Counted from the first letter of the stretch, positions 48,422-58,391 are shown. The stretch is 64,000 bases of DNA from Clostridiales bacterium (GCA_018376135.1 JAHABX010000017.1:10111-74110); one strand, 5' to 3'. Translations and numbers: made by a program. Notes: generated from the sequence alone by a model not told the origin.

Positions 48422-51400
48422 GAAACCATTTTTTGACGTGTTCCGAACCCTGCAGGTAGACGAAAAGGCGAGGGCTCTTTTTGAGCAGGTAATGGTGACA
48501 AGAGTGTCCACGACTCCCAGCCAGGATGTGCTGAGAGTCTATATTACGAGTAAAAAGCTGATTGCCAAAAATCAGCTTTTTCAATTGTCGGAACAGATCC
48601 GGAAGCAGATCTTCGGATATCGGAAGGTAAAGGTACATATTTTTGAACGGTTCCAGCTCTCGGAGCAGTATACGCCTCAGAAGCTGTGGGAGGTGTATGA
48701 GGAGAGTGTCCTGACGGAGCTGGAGATGTACAGTCCCTATAAGCGGAGTATCATGAAAAATGCGAAGGTGGAGTTCCCGGATGCGCATACCGTGATCGTG
48801 GGGATTTCCAATAAGGTATACGATCAGGAGGCAGTGGAGGATATCGTTCGGATCCTGGACCGGGTCTTTAACGAGCGCTGTGGTTTTCATGTGAAGGTGG
48901 ATGTGGAGTATCTGGAGCTGAAGGACAGTGTCAGCATTGAGAAGAGCCAGGCGGAATTAAAACAGAGGATCCAGTTCCTGACAGAGAACCTGAGGAAGGA
49001 AAAGGCAGCGAAGGCGGAGGCACGAGCGGAGGTAAAAGCGGCGAAGGCGGAAGAAGCGGCTGTATCTGGCGGCGAGAAGAACAAAGAAAAGCCGGGGGCT
49101 TTGAAAAACGGCGGTCAGGGAGAGCGGAGATTCTCCGGAGAGCGCCGAAGTGCGGGCTATCGGAGGAGTGATAATCCGGATGTACTCTATGGACGGGATT
49201 TTGATGATGAGCCGATCACACTGGATCAGGTCATCGAAGAGATGGGAGAGGTGACCATCCGTGGCAAGATCCTGAATATGGAGGAACGGGAGATCCGCGG
49301 AGAGCGGACGATCATTACGCTGACCATTACGGACTTCACGGATACGATCCATGTAAAGATGTTTACAAAGAACGAGGTTCTGCCGGAGATCAAGGAGAAG
49401 ATCAGTGCAGGTGCATTTGTGAAGCTGAAGGGTATGACGGCATTGGACCGGTTCGATCATGAGCTTGGGATCAGCTCCGTGGTCGGTATTAAGAAGATTG
49501 CGGATTTTACTACTTCTCGTATGGATTATGCGTATAAGAAGCGGGTAGAGCTGCACTGCCATACGAAGATGAGCGATATGGACGGTGTGACGGATGCATC
49601 CGTGCTTTTGAAGAGAGCGAAGGCATGGGGAATGCCTGCCCTTGCCATTACCGACCACGGCTGTGTACAGGCATTTACAGAGGCAAGCCATACCATTTCC
49701 AAGACGGAGGATTTTAAAGTAATCTATGGTGTGGAAGGGTATCTGGTGGATGACCTGAAGGAGGTTGTGGAAAATTCCAGGGGGCAGAGCCTGGACGGTG
49801 CATATGTTGTTTTTGATCTGGAGACCACCGGACTCTCGGCAGTGAACAATCAGATCATCGAGATCGGTGCGGTGAAGGTAGAGGAAGGACGGATCACGGA
49901 CCGGTTCAGCACCTTTGTGAATCCCAGAGAGCCGATTCCTTTTGAGATCGAACAGCTTACGGGAATCAGTGATGAGATGGTCATCGGTTCGCCTGCCATC
50001 GAAGAAATTCTGCCGGAGTTTCTGCGGTTCTGTGAGGGCTGTGTGCTGATTGCCCACAATGCGTCCTTTGATGCGGGCTTTATTGAGGAGAACTGCCGGA
50101 GGCTGGGGATCGGGACGGATTTTACGGTGGGAGATACGGTGGCCATGGCGCGGATCCTGCTTCCTGCATTGAGCAAATTCAAGCTGGACAATGTGGCAAA
50201 GGCGTTGAATATCCCGTTGGAGAATCATCATCGCGCGGTGGATGATGCGGCATGTACTGCGGAGATCTTTCTGAAATTCCTGGAGATGTTCCGGGAAAGG
50301 GACGCGCTTACGCTGGATGCGGTCAATGAACTGGGCAGGGCGAATACGGAGACGATCCGAAAGCTTCCGACCTATCATATTATTATTCTTGCCAAAAATG
50401 ACATTGGCAGGGTGAATCTGTACCGGCTGGTGTCCATGTCTCATCTGGATTATTTTGCACGGAGACCCAGGATCCCCAAAAGTGAGCTGGAAAAATACCG
50501 GGAGGGGCTGATCATCGGCTCCGCCTGTGAGGCAGGAGAGCTGTATCAGGCGATTTTAAGAGGCGCGCCCCGGCAGGAGATTGCCCGTATTGTGGAATTC
50601 TATGACTATCTGGAGATCCAGCCTCTTGGAAACAATGCGTTCATGCTCAGAGACTCCAAAAGTCCGGTTCAGTCGGAGGAGGATCTGAAGGAAAACGTTC
50701 GCAGGATCGTCCGTCTGGGAGAGGAGTTCGGAAAGCCCGTGGCTGCGACCTGTGATGTGCATTTTATTGATCCGGAGGATGAGGTCTACCGGAGGATCAT
50801 CATGGCGGGAAAGGGCTTCCAGGATGCAGACCAGCAGGCTCCCCTGTATCTTAGAACAACAGAGGAGATGCTGGCAGAGTTTGCATTTCTCGGAACCGAA
50901 AAGGCGGAAGAGGTGGTGGTTGCCAACACCAACCTGATCGCGGATATGTGCGAGCACCTGTCTCCGGTACGACCGGACAAATGCCCTCCGGTCATTGCGG
51001 ATTCCGATAAGATTTTAAGAGAGATCTGTTATGAGAAGGCCCATGAGATCTACGGGGAAGAGCTGCCGGAGGTGGTGACGGAGCGGCTGGAAAGAGAGCT
51101 GAAATCCATCATCGGCAATGGATTTGCGGTTATGTATATCATTGCGCAGAAGCTGGTGTGGAAATCCAACGATGACGGGTATCTGGTGGGTTCCCGTGGG
51201 TCTGTCGGATCCTCCTTTGTGGCGACCATGGCGGGTATTACGGAGGTGAATCCTTTAAGACCTCACTATATCTGTCCTAATTGTCATTACAGTGATTTTG
51301 ATTCGGAGGAAGTGCGGAAGTATTCCGGTATGGCAGGCTGCGATATGCCGGATAAAGACTGTCCGGTGTGCAAAACGAAGCTGATAAAAGAAGGCTTTGA

Positions 51401-52877
51401 CATTCCTTTTGAGACCTTCCTTGGATTCAAGGGAAATAAGGAGCCGGATATCGACCTGAACTTTTCCGGAGACTACCAGTCCAAGGCACATAAATATACA
51501 GAGGTGATCTTTGGCGCGGGACAGACCTATCGTGCGGGAACCATCGGTACACTGGCAGATAAGACGGCATTCGGTTATGTGAAGAATTATTATGAGGAAC
51601 GGGGAAGCCATAAAAGAAACTGCGAGATCGACCGGATCGTGGTGGGCTGTACCGGAATCCGCCGTACGACGGGACAGCATCCGGGAGGGATCATCGTACT
51701 TCCGCTGGGGGAGACGATCTACTCCTTTACGCCGGTCCAGCATCCGGCAAACGATATGACAACAGATATTGTGACCACGCACTTTGATTATCATTCCATC
51801 GATCATAATCTGCTGAAGCTGGACATACTGGGACACGATGATCCGACCATGATCCGTATGCTGGAGGACCTGACAGGCATTAATGCACAGAAGATTCCTC
51901 TGGATGATCAGCAGGTTATGTCCCTGTTTCAGAATACGGATGCGCTGGGCATCAAGCCGGAGGATATCGGGGGGACGAAGCTGGGATCCCTTGGTATCCC
52001 GGAGTTCGGTACGGAATTTGCCATGCAGATGCTGATCGATACACATCCCACTCATTTCTCTGACCTGGTACGTATTGCCGGACTGGCGCACGGCACGGAT
52101 GTATGGCTGGGCAATGCGCAGACGCTGATCCAGGAAGGAAAGGCGACCATTTCCACAGCGATCTGCACCCGTGATGATATTATGGTATACCTGATCAGTA
52201 TGGGGATGGACAGTGAGCAGTCCTTTACGATCATGGAAAGCGTCCGTAAGGGCAAGGGGCTGAAGCCGGAGTGGGAGGCGGCGATGACGGAGCATGGGGT
52301 TCCGGACTGGTATATCTGGTCCTGCAAGAAGATCAAATACATGTTCCCGAAGGCTCACGCGGCGGCATATGTAATGATGGCATGGAGGATCGCCTACTGT
52401 AAGATCAATTATCCGCTTGCCTATTATGCGGCGTATTTCAGTATCCGTGCTTCTGCCTTTAACTATGAGATCATGTGCCAGGGCAGGGACCGGCTGGAAT
52501 ATTATATGGCAGATTATAAGCGCAGAAGCGATACTCTGTCCAAAAAGGAGCAGGACACCATGAAGGATATGAAGAGTGTACAGGAAATGTATGCCCGGGG
52601 ATTTGAATTTATGAAGGTGGATATCTACCGGGCAGAGGCGCATAAATTCCAGATCATTGACGGAAAGCTGATGCCGGCACTGTCCACCATCGACGGACTG
52701 GGGGACAAGGCGGCGGATGCGCTGGTGGAAGCGGCGGCGAAGGGACCGTTCCTGTCCAAGGATGATCTGCGGCAGCGCAGTAAGCTGAGCAAGACGGTCA
52801 TTGACCTGATGGCAGACCTGGGTCTTCTGGACGGACTGCCGGAATCCAACCAGCTTTCTCTGTTTGACTTTGGATAA
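48414..52877 (+). CDS. polC: DNA polymerase III alpha subunit PolC (Gram-positive type)
   Basis: 1487 residues; the main replicative polymerase of low-GC Gram-positives. Order of domains: N-terminal region with a charged Ala/Glu/Lys linker (about 190-260), OB fold (VTIRGKILNMEEREIRGERT parts), PHP domain (VELHCHTKMSDMDGV), inserted DnaQ-type 3'-5' exonuclease (VVFDLETTGLS), second PHP half, zinc finger CPNCHYSDFD...CPVCKTKL, palm (PDIDLNFSGDYQSKAH) and fingers. Slightly longer than Bacillus PolC (about 1437). The ATG at 48414 is chosen over an upstream in-frame one because of GGAGAATTGG. The gene overlaps ispG. Confidence 0.97.
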   Translation: MNEKPFFDVFRTLQVDEKARALFEQVMVTRVSTTPSQDVLRVYITSKKLIAKNQLFQLSEQIRKQIFGYRKVKVHIFERFQLSEQYTPQKLWEVYEESVLTELEMYSPYKRSIMKNAKVEFPDAHTVIVGISNKVYDQEAVEDIVRILDRVFNERCGFHVKVDVEYLELKDSVSIEKSQAELKQRIQFLTENLRKEKAAKAEARAEVKAAKAEEAAVSGGEKNKEKPGALKNGGQGERRFSGERRSAGYRRSDNPDVLYGRDFDDEPITLDQVIEEMGEVTIRGKILNMEEREIRGERTIITLTITDFTDTIHVKMFTKNEVLPEIKEKISAGAFVKLKGMTALDRFDHELGISSVVGIKKIADFTTSRMDYAYKKRVELHCHTKMSDMDGVTDASVLLKRAKAWGMPALAITDHGCVQAFTEASHTISKTEDFKVIYGVEGYLVDDLKEVVENSRGQSLDGAYVVFDLETTGLSAVNNQIIEIGAVKVEEGRITDRFSTFVNPREPIPFEIEQLTGISDEMVIGSPAIEEILPEFLRFCEGCVLIAHNASFDAGFIEENCRRLGIGTDFTVGDTVAMARILLPALSKFKLDNVAKALNIPLENHHRAVDDAACTAEIFLKFLEMFRERDALTLDAVNELGRANTETIRKLPTYHIIILAKNDIGRVNLYRLVSMSHLDYFARRPRIPKSELEKYREGLIIGSACEAGELYQAILRGAPRQEIARIVEFYDYLEIQPLGNNAFMLRDSKSPVQSEEDLKENVRRIVRLGEEFGKPVAATCDVHFIDPEDEVYRRIIMAGKGFQDADQQAPLYLRTTEEMLAEFAFLGTEKAEEVVVANTNLIADMCEHLSPVRPDKCPPVIADSDKILREICYEKAHEIYGEELPEVVTERLERELKSIIGNGFAVMYIIAQKLVWKSNDDGYLVGSRGSVGSSFVATMAGITEVNPLRPHYICPNCHYSDFDSEEVRKYSGMAGCDMPDKDCPVCKTKLIKEGFDIPFETFLGFKGNKEPDIDLNFSGDYQSKAHKYTEVIFGAGQTYRAGTIGTLADKTAFGYVKNYYEERGSHKRNCEIDRIVVGCTGIRRTTGQHPGGIIVLPLGETIYSFTPVQHPANDMTTDIVTTHFDYHSIDHNLLKLDILGHDDPTMIRMLEDLTGINAQKIPLDDQQVMSLFQNTDALGIKPEDIGGTKLGSLGIPEFGTEFAMQMLIDTHPTHFSDLVRIAGLAHGTDVWLGNAQTLIQEGKATISTAICTRDDIMVYLISMGMDSEQSFTIMESVRKGKGLKPEWEAAMTEHGVPDWYIWSCKKIKYMFPKAHAAAYVMMAWRIAYCKINYPLAYYAAYFSIRASAFNYEIMCQGRDRLEYYMADYKRRSDTLSKKEQDTMKDMKSVQEMYARGFEFMKVDIYRAEAHKFQIIDGKLMPALSTIDGLGDKAADALVEAAAKGPFLSKDDLRQRSKLSKTVIDLMADLGLLDGLPESNQLSLFDFG

Positions 52878-52894
52878 AGAGTGAAAATAACTGC

Positions 52895-52923
52895 TTTACT
52901 TCTGAAAAATTTTGTTCTATACT
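52895..52923 (+). promoter_or_regulatory. purA promoter
   Basis: TTTACT (52895-52900), 17-nt spacer, TATACT (52918-52923), giving a leader of about 80 nt with no recognised riboswitch. Confidence 0.65.
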
Positions 52924-53011
52924 GGGCTGTGTACGCGGTGAGAACGATTTCAGAGCCGCCTGCAACATTCTGTGCAGACCATGAAAGTCTGTGAAATGGA
53001 GGAAAATGAAT

Positions 53012-54295
53012 ATGGTAAGAGCCGTTGTAGGAGCGAACTGGGGAGATGAAGGTAAGGGAAAGATTACCGACATGCTCGGTCAGGAGTCCGATGTTGTTGT
53101 TAGATTTCAAGGTGGAGCCAATGCAGGTCATACCATCGTCAATGACTATGGAAAATTTGCATTGCATACTCTCCCGTCCGGAGTGTTCTATGGACACACG
53201 ACAAGTATTATTGGAAATGGCGTGGCATTGAATATTCCGGTGCTGTTCCACGAAATCCAGGGAATTGTGGACCGCGGGGTTCCTGTACCTAAGATACTCG
53301 TATCTGACCGTGCGCAGATGGTCATGTCTTATCATATTCTTCTGGATAAGCTGGAGGAGGAGCGTCTGGCGGGTAAGTCCTTTGGCTCCACAAAATCCGG
53401 CATTGCACCTTTCTACTCGGATAAGTATGCGAAGATTGGTTTTCAGGTGAGCGAGCTGTTCATGGAAGAAGCGGAACTGAAGGAAAAGATCGAGCGCGTA
53501 CTCCAGCAGAAGAATGTGCTGATTGAGAATCTGTATCATGCTCCGGCGCTGAAGGTGGAGGATATCTACGCAGAGCTGATGGAATATAAGGAGATGGTCA
53601 CCCCATATGTGTGTGATGTTTCCACGTATCTGTGGAATGCGATCAGAGAAGGTAAGAACATCCTTCTGGAGGGGCAGCTTGGAACTCTGAAGGATCCGGA
53701 TCATGGAATCTATCCCATGGTAACCTCATCCTCCACACTGGCAGCCTATGGAGCCATTGGCGCAGGCATTCCGCCCTATGAGATCAAACAGATCATTACG
53801 GTCTGCAAGGCATATTCCAGTGCGGTAGGAGCAGGCGCTTTTGTCAGCGAGATCTTCGGAGAAGAGGCAGACGAGCTGAGAAGACGCGGAGGAGACGGCG
53901 GAGAGTACGGTGCTACCACCGGGCGTCCGAGACGTATGGGCTGGTTCGACTGCGTGGCATCCAAATACGGCTGCCGCCTGCAGGGAACTACCGATGTGGC
54001 ATTTACGGTGCTGGATGTGCTGGGGTATCTGGATGAGATTCCCGTATGTGTCGGATATGAGATCGACGGCAAGGTGACGACGGAATTTCCAACGACGCAT
54101 CTTCTGGAAAAGGCAAAGCCGGTTATAAAGGTGCTGCCGGGCTGGAAGACAGATATCCGCGGTATTAAGAACTATGAAGAGCTTCCGGAAAACTGCCGCA
54201 GGTATGTGGAATTTATTGAAGAGCAGATTGGTTTCCCGATCACGATGATATCTAACGGACCAGGAAGAACCGATATTATCTTCCGCAATAAATGA
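53012..54295 (+). CDS. purA: Adenylosuccinate synthetase
   Basis: 427 residues; GTP-dependent first step from IMP to AMP. Motifs: VVGANWGDEGKGKITDML (phosphate loop), NAGHTIVNDYGKFALHTLPSG, SDRAQMVMSYH, EGQLGTLKDPDHGIYPMVTSS parts, and PRRMGWFDCVASKYG. Start at 53012, 9 nt after GGAGG. The HAD gene overlaps its stop codon by 4 nt. Confidence 0.96.
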   Translation: MVRAVVGANWGDEGKGKITDMLGQESDVVVRFQGGANAGHTIVNDYGKFALHTLPSGVFYGHTTSIIGNGVALNIPVLFHEIQGIVDRGVPVPKILVSDRAQMVMSYHILLDKLEEERLAGKSFGSTKSGIAPFYSDKYAKIGFQVSELFMEEAELKEKIERVLQQKNVLIENLYHAPALKVEDIYAELMEYKEMVTPYVCDVSTYLWNAIREGKNILLEGQLGTLKDPDHGIYPMVTSSSTLAAYGAIGAGIPPYEIKQIITVCKAYSSAVGAGAFVSEIFGEEADELRRRGGDGGEYGATTGRPRRMGWFDCVASKYGCRLQGTTDVAFTVLDVLGYLDEIPVCVGYEIDGKVTTEFPTTHLLEKAKPVIKVLPGWKTDIRGIKNYEELPENCRRYVEFIEEQIGFPITMISNGPGRTDIIFRNK

Positions 54296-54903
54296 TGATA
54301 AAAAATATTGTTTTTGATATTGGAAATGTACTGGTGGATTTCTGCTGGCGGGAGCACATCGCAGGTCTGGGATTTGCCGGGGAGACGGCGGAAAGGCTTG
54401 GGAAGGCAATGATGCAGAACCCTGTGTGGAATGAGATCGACCGGGGTGTCTGGAGCAATGACCGGCTGCTGGAGGGATTTATTGCCAACGATCCGGAACT
54501 GGAGCAGGAGATCCGTCTGGTGTTTTCTGATCTTGGCACGATCGTGCGTGAGAGAGAAGGGTCAGCAGAATGGGTGCGTTCTTTGAGAGAAGAGGGTTAT
54601 CACACCTATTATCTGTCCAACTACTCCGCCCGTGTCAAGGAGGAGGCAGCAGACCAGCTTTCCTTTCTGCGGGAAATGGATGGAGGAGTCATGTCCTATA
54701 CGGTGCAGCAGATTAAGCCGGAGCCGGATATTTACCGGACACTGTTTGACAGATACGGTCTGAAGCCGGAGGAGTCCGTTTTTCTGGATGATTCTGCTGC
54801 TAATATTGAGATGGCGGGGCGGCTTGGCATGCACGCCATACTGGTAGAAAGCCAGCAGCAGGCGATGCGGGAGCTGCGTCAGCTATTGGAGAAGAAGCAA
54901 TGA
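54292..54903 (+). CDS. HAD superfamily hydrolase, subfamily IA variant 3
   Basis: 203 residues. HAD motifs: nucleophile IVFDIGNVLVDF (D-I-G-N), a cap of helices with WNEIDRGVWSND, motif II YLSNYS, motif III lysine in QIKPEPDIYRTLFDRYG, and motif IV FLDDSAANIEMAGRLGMHAI. Resembles the YihX-like glucose-1-phosphatase branch, but the substrate is not settled. It starts inside the purA stop and its end overlaps the PHP gene, so the three are translationally coupled. Confidence 0.9.
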   Translation: MMIKNIVFDIGNVLVDFCWREHIAGLGFAGETAERLGKAMMQNPVWNEIDRGVWSNDRLLEGFIANDPELEQEIRLVFSDLGTIVREREGSAEWVRSLREEGYHTYYLSNYSARVKEEAADQLSFLREMDGGVMSYTVQQIKPEPDIYRTLFDRYGLKPEESVFLDDSAANIEMAGRLGMHAILVESQQQAMRELRQLLEKKQ

Positions 54904-55616
54904 GAGATGTCTTAGATGTGCATACCCATACCATTGCCAGTGGGCATGCTTATAATACGATGATGGAGATGGTCCGCGAAGCACAGGAAAAAGGACTGGA
55001 GGTCTACGGCATTACGGAGCATGCGCCGAAGATGCCGGGAAGCTGTCATGAATTTTACTTTCACAATCTGAGGGTAGTGGAACGTCAGCATGGAGACCTG
55101 GAGCTTCTGCTGGGAGCAGAGCTGAATATTCTGGATGAGCATGGGACTGTGGATATGGCAGAGCTGTATCTGAAGCAGATGGATGTGACGATCGCCAGTC
55201 TGCATAATCCCTGCATCCAGCCGGGCAGCCGGGAATGGAACACCCAGTGTCTGATCAATGCCATGAAGAATCCGCTGGTCAATATCATCGGGCATCCTGA
55301 TGACGGAAGGTATCCGCTGGATTACGAGGCGGTGGTACAGGCAGCCAGGGAATACCATACGCTGCTGGAGATCAATAATAATTCTCTGAACCCCAGGGGC
55401 TTCCGTCAGAATGCAAGAGAAAATGATCTGGAGCTTCTGCGGCTCTGCAAAAAGTACCGGGTACCGGTGATCCTTGGAAGTGATGCCCATTATTTTGCGG
55501 ATATCTGCAATCACAGTCTGACCATACCCCTTCTGGAGGAAGTGGATTTTCCGGAAGAGCTGGTGGTAAATACAGCGAAGGAACGGCTGTATGGATTTAT
55601 TAATAAATATCTCTAA
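54900..55616 (+). CDS. PHP-domain phosphatase (YcdX-like)
   Basis: 238 residues. PHP metal motifs: LDVHTHTIASGHAY, GITEHAPKMP, a conserved GAELNILD, HPDDGRYPLDYEA and a final LGSDAHYFADICN. Close in pattern to the YcdX family of trinuclear-zinc phosphatases; natural substrate unknown. ATG overlaps the HAD stop. Cytoplasmic. Confidence 0.9.
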   Translation: MRDVLDVHTHTIASGHAYNTMMEMVREAQEKGLEVYGITEHAPKMPGSCHEFYFHNLRVVERQHGDLELLLGAELNILDEHGTVDMAELYLKQMDVTIASLHNPCIQPGSREWNTQCLINAMKNPLVNIIGHPDDGRYPLDYEAVVQAAREYHTLLEINNNSLNPRGFRQNARENDLELLRLCKKYRVPVILGSDAHYFADICNHSLTIPLLEEVDFPEELVVNTAKERLYGFINKYL

Positions 55617-55685
55617 AACCTTCTGGACTTTACAATTTTAGTGTGGTAAACTAAAAAGAGTAAAAATGCAAGGGGTTGGTTTGAG

Positions 55686-55979
55686 ATGAATAAAAAGATT
55701 CGGAATGAAGCGACGGATGGGCTGTTTCATGCCATTTTGAGCCTGGAGAGTATGGATGAGTGCTACACCTTTTTTGAAGATGTATGTACGATCAATGAGA
55801 TCCAGTCCCTGTCTCAGCGCTTTGAAGTAGCAAAACTGCTTCGGGAGAAGAAGACATATCTGGAGATTGCAGAGAAGACAGGCGCTTCGACTGCAACGAT
55901 CAGCCGTGTGAACCGTTCTCTGAACTATGGGAATGACGGATATGATATGGTGCTCCGGAGAATGGAAAATGAGGAATAA
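55686..55979 (+). CDS. TrpR-related protein YerC/YecD
   Basis: 97 residues; the TIGR02531 family of TrpR-like DNA-binding proteins in Firmicutes. The helix-turn-helix is visible as YLEIAEKTGASTATISRVNR, preceded by the typical LSQRFEVAKLLREKKTY. It lacks the tryptophan-binding residues needed for certain TrpR assignment. Probable small DNA-binding regulator; target unknown. AAGGGGTTGG lies upstream of the ATG, and a terminator follows directly. Confidence 0.9.
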   Translation: MNKKIRNEATDGLFHAILSLESMDECYTFFEDVCTINEIQSLSQRFEVAKLLREKKTYLEIAEKTGASTATISRVNRSLNYGNDGYDMVLRRMENEE

Positions 55980-55983
55980 AAGA

Positions 55984-56006
55984 AGAGCCGGATACGGCTC
56001 TTTTTT
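55984..56006. terminator. Bidirectional terminator
   Basis: AGAGCCG (55984-55990), loop GATA, CGGCTCT (55995-56001), TTTTTT. It serves the TrpR-like gene and, on the other strand, the convergent DUF1836 gene. Confidence 0.9.
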
Positions 56007-56620
56007 TATTCCTTATGTTTTTTTCCGGATTCCTTTCTGGGGAGCTCATCGATCAGCTTCTCGATGACCTGCTTTTTCACGTATACATCAAAACTCAGAA
56101 GGCAGATGAAGGAGAAGATCTGGAGAAACTGCCGTTCTTCCTCGGGAACATCCGGGAAGGTGTCAGCGGCTGTACGATATTTCTCGATGACATCATTCTT
56201 CATCCGTTCCACCTGGCTTTTCTCCAGACTGAAGACTTCCTCGTAGATCGCCTGCATATTCAGCGGACCGTCTGTATGGAAATAGCGCTCGGTCAGAGGC
56301 TCCAGAAGGCTCTGGATATCGCCGATGGACAGGATGCCTTTATAATAATAGATATAGATCAGAAGCAGCATATGCTCCTTGGAATATTTCTTCTTCTCGG
56401 GAGAAGGGAGCAGCCGGTTCTTGGCATAATTGTTGATCATGGTCTTGGTCAGGATCTTATCCTCCGGGTAACGCTTGGATGCCTGCAGATGCTCTTCCAT
56501 AAATGTGGTGACCTGATCCATATAAAGGTCGATATTTGGAATCTCCCGGGGCTTGATATAGTCGATCCGCTCCAGACTGGCAAGAATACTGTTTAATATA
56601 TCCTGGGGGTCAATTGTCAT
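56006..56620 (-). CDS. DUF1836 family protein
   Basis: 204 residues. DUF1836 region: IPNIDLYMDQVTTFMEEHL, ILTKTMINNYAKNRLLPSPEKKKYSKEHM, given by its parts TKTMINNYAK and LPSPEKKKYSKEHM, and LLIYIYYYKGILSIGDIQSLL. The N-L-L-P-P-x-x-x-x-Y type segment resembles a MerR-like helix-turn-helix, so a DNA-binding role is plausible but unproven. C-terminal helix with basic end KKHKE. Its promoter is readable at 56641-56669. Confidence 0.9.
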   Translation of the reverse strand: MTIDPQDILNSILASLERIDYIKPREIPNIDLYMDQVTTFMEEHLQASKRYPEDKILTKTMINNYAKNRLLPSPEKKKYSKEHMLLLIYIYYYKGILSIGDIQSLLEPLTERYFHTDGPLNMQAIYEEVFSLEKSQVERMKNDVIEKYRTAADTFPDVPEEERQFLQIFSFICLLSFDVYVKKQVIEKLIDELPRKESGKKHKE

Positions 56621-56640
56621 AATTTATCACCTCTTTATCC

Positions 56641-56669
56641 ATTATATAGTATTTAAAACTACATAACAA
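56641..56669 (-). promoter_or_regulatory. DUF1836 gene promoter
   Basis: On the - strand: TTGTTA, 17-nt spacer, TATAAT, about 20 nt before the start codon. Confidence 0.72.
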
Positions 56670-56771
56670 GTATTTTTTTAAATGTGTCCGTCAATGTGTA
56701 TATCTTTTGGAAGAACGGTCATACTATAACTAAACCAAAGATAAATTGAATACTTATCCTCCCCTTAAAGG

Positions 56772-56807
56772 TCCGTCTGCTGCGTGATGCGCGGCAGGCG
56801 GATTTTT
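56772..56807 (+). terminator. Orphan terminator-like hairpin
   Basis: TCCGTCTGCTGC (56772-56783) and GCGGCAGGCGGA (56791-56802), two G-U pairs, then TTTTT. No gene upstream on this strand uses it, so it may end an unknown small transcript or read-through. Otherwise the stretch 56621-56874 holds nothing recognisable. Confidence 0.6.
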
Positions 56808-56874
56808 GCGTGCGCAGATTCTGGCGTCTGTGATTCGGGATGAGAATCTGATAAGGGGACCTGCAGATTTAAAA

Positions 56875-56902
56875 TTGCATTTATGATATAAGTCTGTATA
56901 AT
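56875..56902 (+). promoter_or_regulatory. dgt promoter
   Basis: TTGCAT (56875-56880), 16-nt spacer, TATAAT (56897-56902). Confidence 0.65.
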
Positions 56903-56941
56903 GAAGTTATCACGATTATTTGAACATAACAGGAGAAGCAT

Positions 56942-58351
56942 ATGGAGTGGAAAAATTTACTTTGCCCTGACCGGATACGGGAATATAAAGGAAGAGGAGG
57001 CTCCGGTGATCTGAGAACGGAATTTGAAAAGGATTATCACCGGATCATTGGAAGCGCATCCTTCCGGAGACTGCAGGATAAGACGCAGGTCTTCCCGCTG
57101 GACCGAAGCGATTTTATAAGGACAAGGCTGACTCATTCACTGGAGGTGTCTTCTTTCGCCAAGTCTCTGGGGCAGAATATATCTGAAGAGATACTGCAGA
57201 ATATTGGGGATCAGAGTTTTTTACCCTCCTATAAGGCAGATGTATGTGACATTCTGCAGTGTGCGGGGCTTTTGCATGATATCGGCAATCCGCCTTTCGG
57301 ACATTTTGGAGAAACAGCTATCCGGGACTGGTTTCGGGAGCATATGTCCGGACTTTTGTTTCAGGGGAAGTCGTTGACTGAGCTTTTGAGTGCGCAGATG
57401 CAGGCGGATTTTTATCATTTTGAAGGAAATACTCAGGCACTGCGGCTTGTGAGCAAGCTGCATTATCTGGTGGATGAGCATGGCATGAATCTGACGAAGG
57501 GGCTTTTGGGGACGGTCATCAAGTATCCGGTAGCGTCCACAGAGATCAATAAGAAGAGCGGAGATATCCGGACGAAGAAGATGGGATATTTCTATGCGGA
57601 CCGGGATGTATTCCGGGAGATCCAGAGAAGCACGGGAACCAATGGAAGGAGACATCCGCTGGCATTTGTGCTGGAGGCAGCGGATGATATTGCTTATAAG
57701 ACAGCGGATATTGAGGACGCATGCAAAAAGGGCTGTCTGACCTATGAAAGACTGGTTCGGGAGCTGAAGGATTACAGGCCGGAACAGCAGGATGATGCAT
57801 ATCGCAGCATGGTGGAACGTCTGGAGTATCGTTATAGAAGAGCGTTGGAAAAGAAGATGAGCAACCCGAGTGCAAATGCGGTGCAGAACTGGGCAGTTCA
57901 GGTACAGGGACAGATGATACGGGCTGCCACTGCAGGCTTTGTAGAGCATTATGAGGAAATCATGGAGGGTATCTATAAAAAGGATCTGTTTGCAGGAGTT
58001 CCGGGAACCGGAATCATGGATGCACTGGGAGATATTGCATACCGTTATGCCTTTGTCTCCGCACCGATCCTGAAGCTGGAGATTGGTGCGGATGCGGTCT
58101 TCGATTTTCTGCTGGACAAGTTTGTGGGTGCGGCGATCCGCTATGACAGTAAGGAACCCATGACGGCGGTGCAGGAGAAGCTGATGAGCATCATTTCTGA
58201 CAACTATAAGGCAGTCTATCATATCTATGCAGAAGGAAAGGATCCCATAGAAAAGCTGTATCTTCGGCTGATGCTGGTGACGGATGAGATATGCGGAATG
58301 ACGGACAGCTACGCAAAGGAGCTGTATCAGGAGCTGAGGGGGATTCGGTAG
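56942..58351 (+). CDS. dgt: dGTP triphosphohydrolase
   Basis: 469 residues. HD-domain dNTPase that cuts dGTP to deoxyguanosine and triphosphate. Motifs: RTEFEKDYHRIIGSASFRRLQ, given as F-x-x-D-Y-x-R-I-I and SFRRLQDKTQVFPL, RTRLTHSLEVSS (H), LLHDIGNPPFGHFGE (H-D) and EAADDIAYKTADIEDA (D). The C-terminal third is helical. AGGAGAAGC lies before the ATG. A terminator follows. Confidence 0.95.
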   Translation: MEWKNLLCPDRIREYKGRGGSGDLRTEFEKDYHRIIGSASFRRLQDKTQVFPLDRSDFIRTRLTHSLEVSSFAKSLGQNISEEILQNIGDQSFLPSYKADVCDILQCAGLLHDIGNPPFGHFGETAIRDWFREHMSGLLFQGKSLTELLSAQMQADFYHFEGNTQALRLVSKLHYLVDEHGMNLTKGLLGTVIKYPVASTEINKKSGDIRTKKMGYFYADRDVFREIQRSTGTNGRRHPLAFVLEAADDIAYKTADIEDACKKGCLTYERLVRELKDYRPEQQDDAYRSMVERLEYRYRRALEKKMSNPSANAVQNWAVQVQGQMIRAATAGFVEHYEEIMEGIYKKDLFAGVPGTGIMDALGDIAYRYAFVSAPILKLEIGADAVFDFLLDKFVGAAIRYDSKEPMTAVQEKLMSIISDNYKAVYHIYAEGKDPIEKLYLRLMLVTDEICGMTDSYAKELYQELRGIR

Positions 58352-58358
58352 AAATGGA

Positions 58359-58388
58359 GGGGCTGTCAGGAAATTGACAGCCCTTTCT
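58359..58388. terminator. Bidirectional terminator between dgt and Rpn-family gene
   Basis: GGGCTGTCA (58360-58368), loop GGAAAT, TGACAGCCC (58375-58383), TTTCT. Confidence 0.85.
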
Positions 58389-58391
58389 GGT

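Noticed and set aside
47063..50444. Long open frames on the - strand opposite ispG and polC (up to about 495 codons)
   Set aside because: They lack ribosome binding sites and have biased, low-complexity composition; they are mirror frames of the conserved genes on the + strand.
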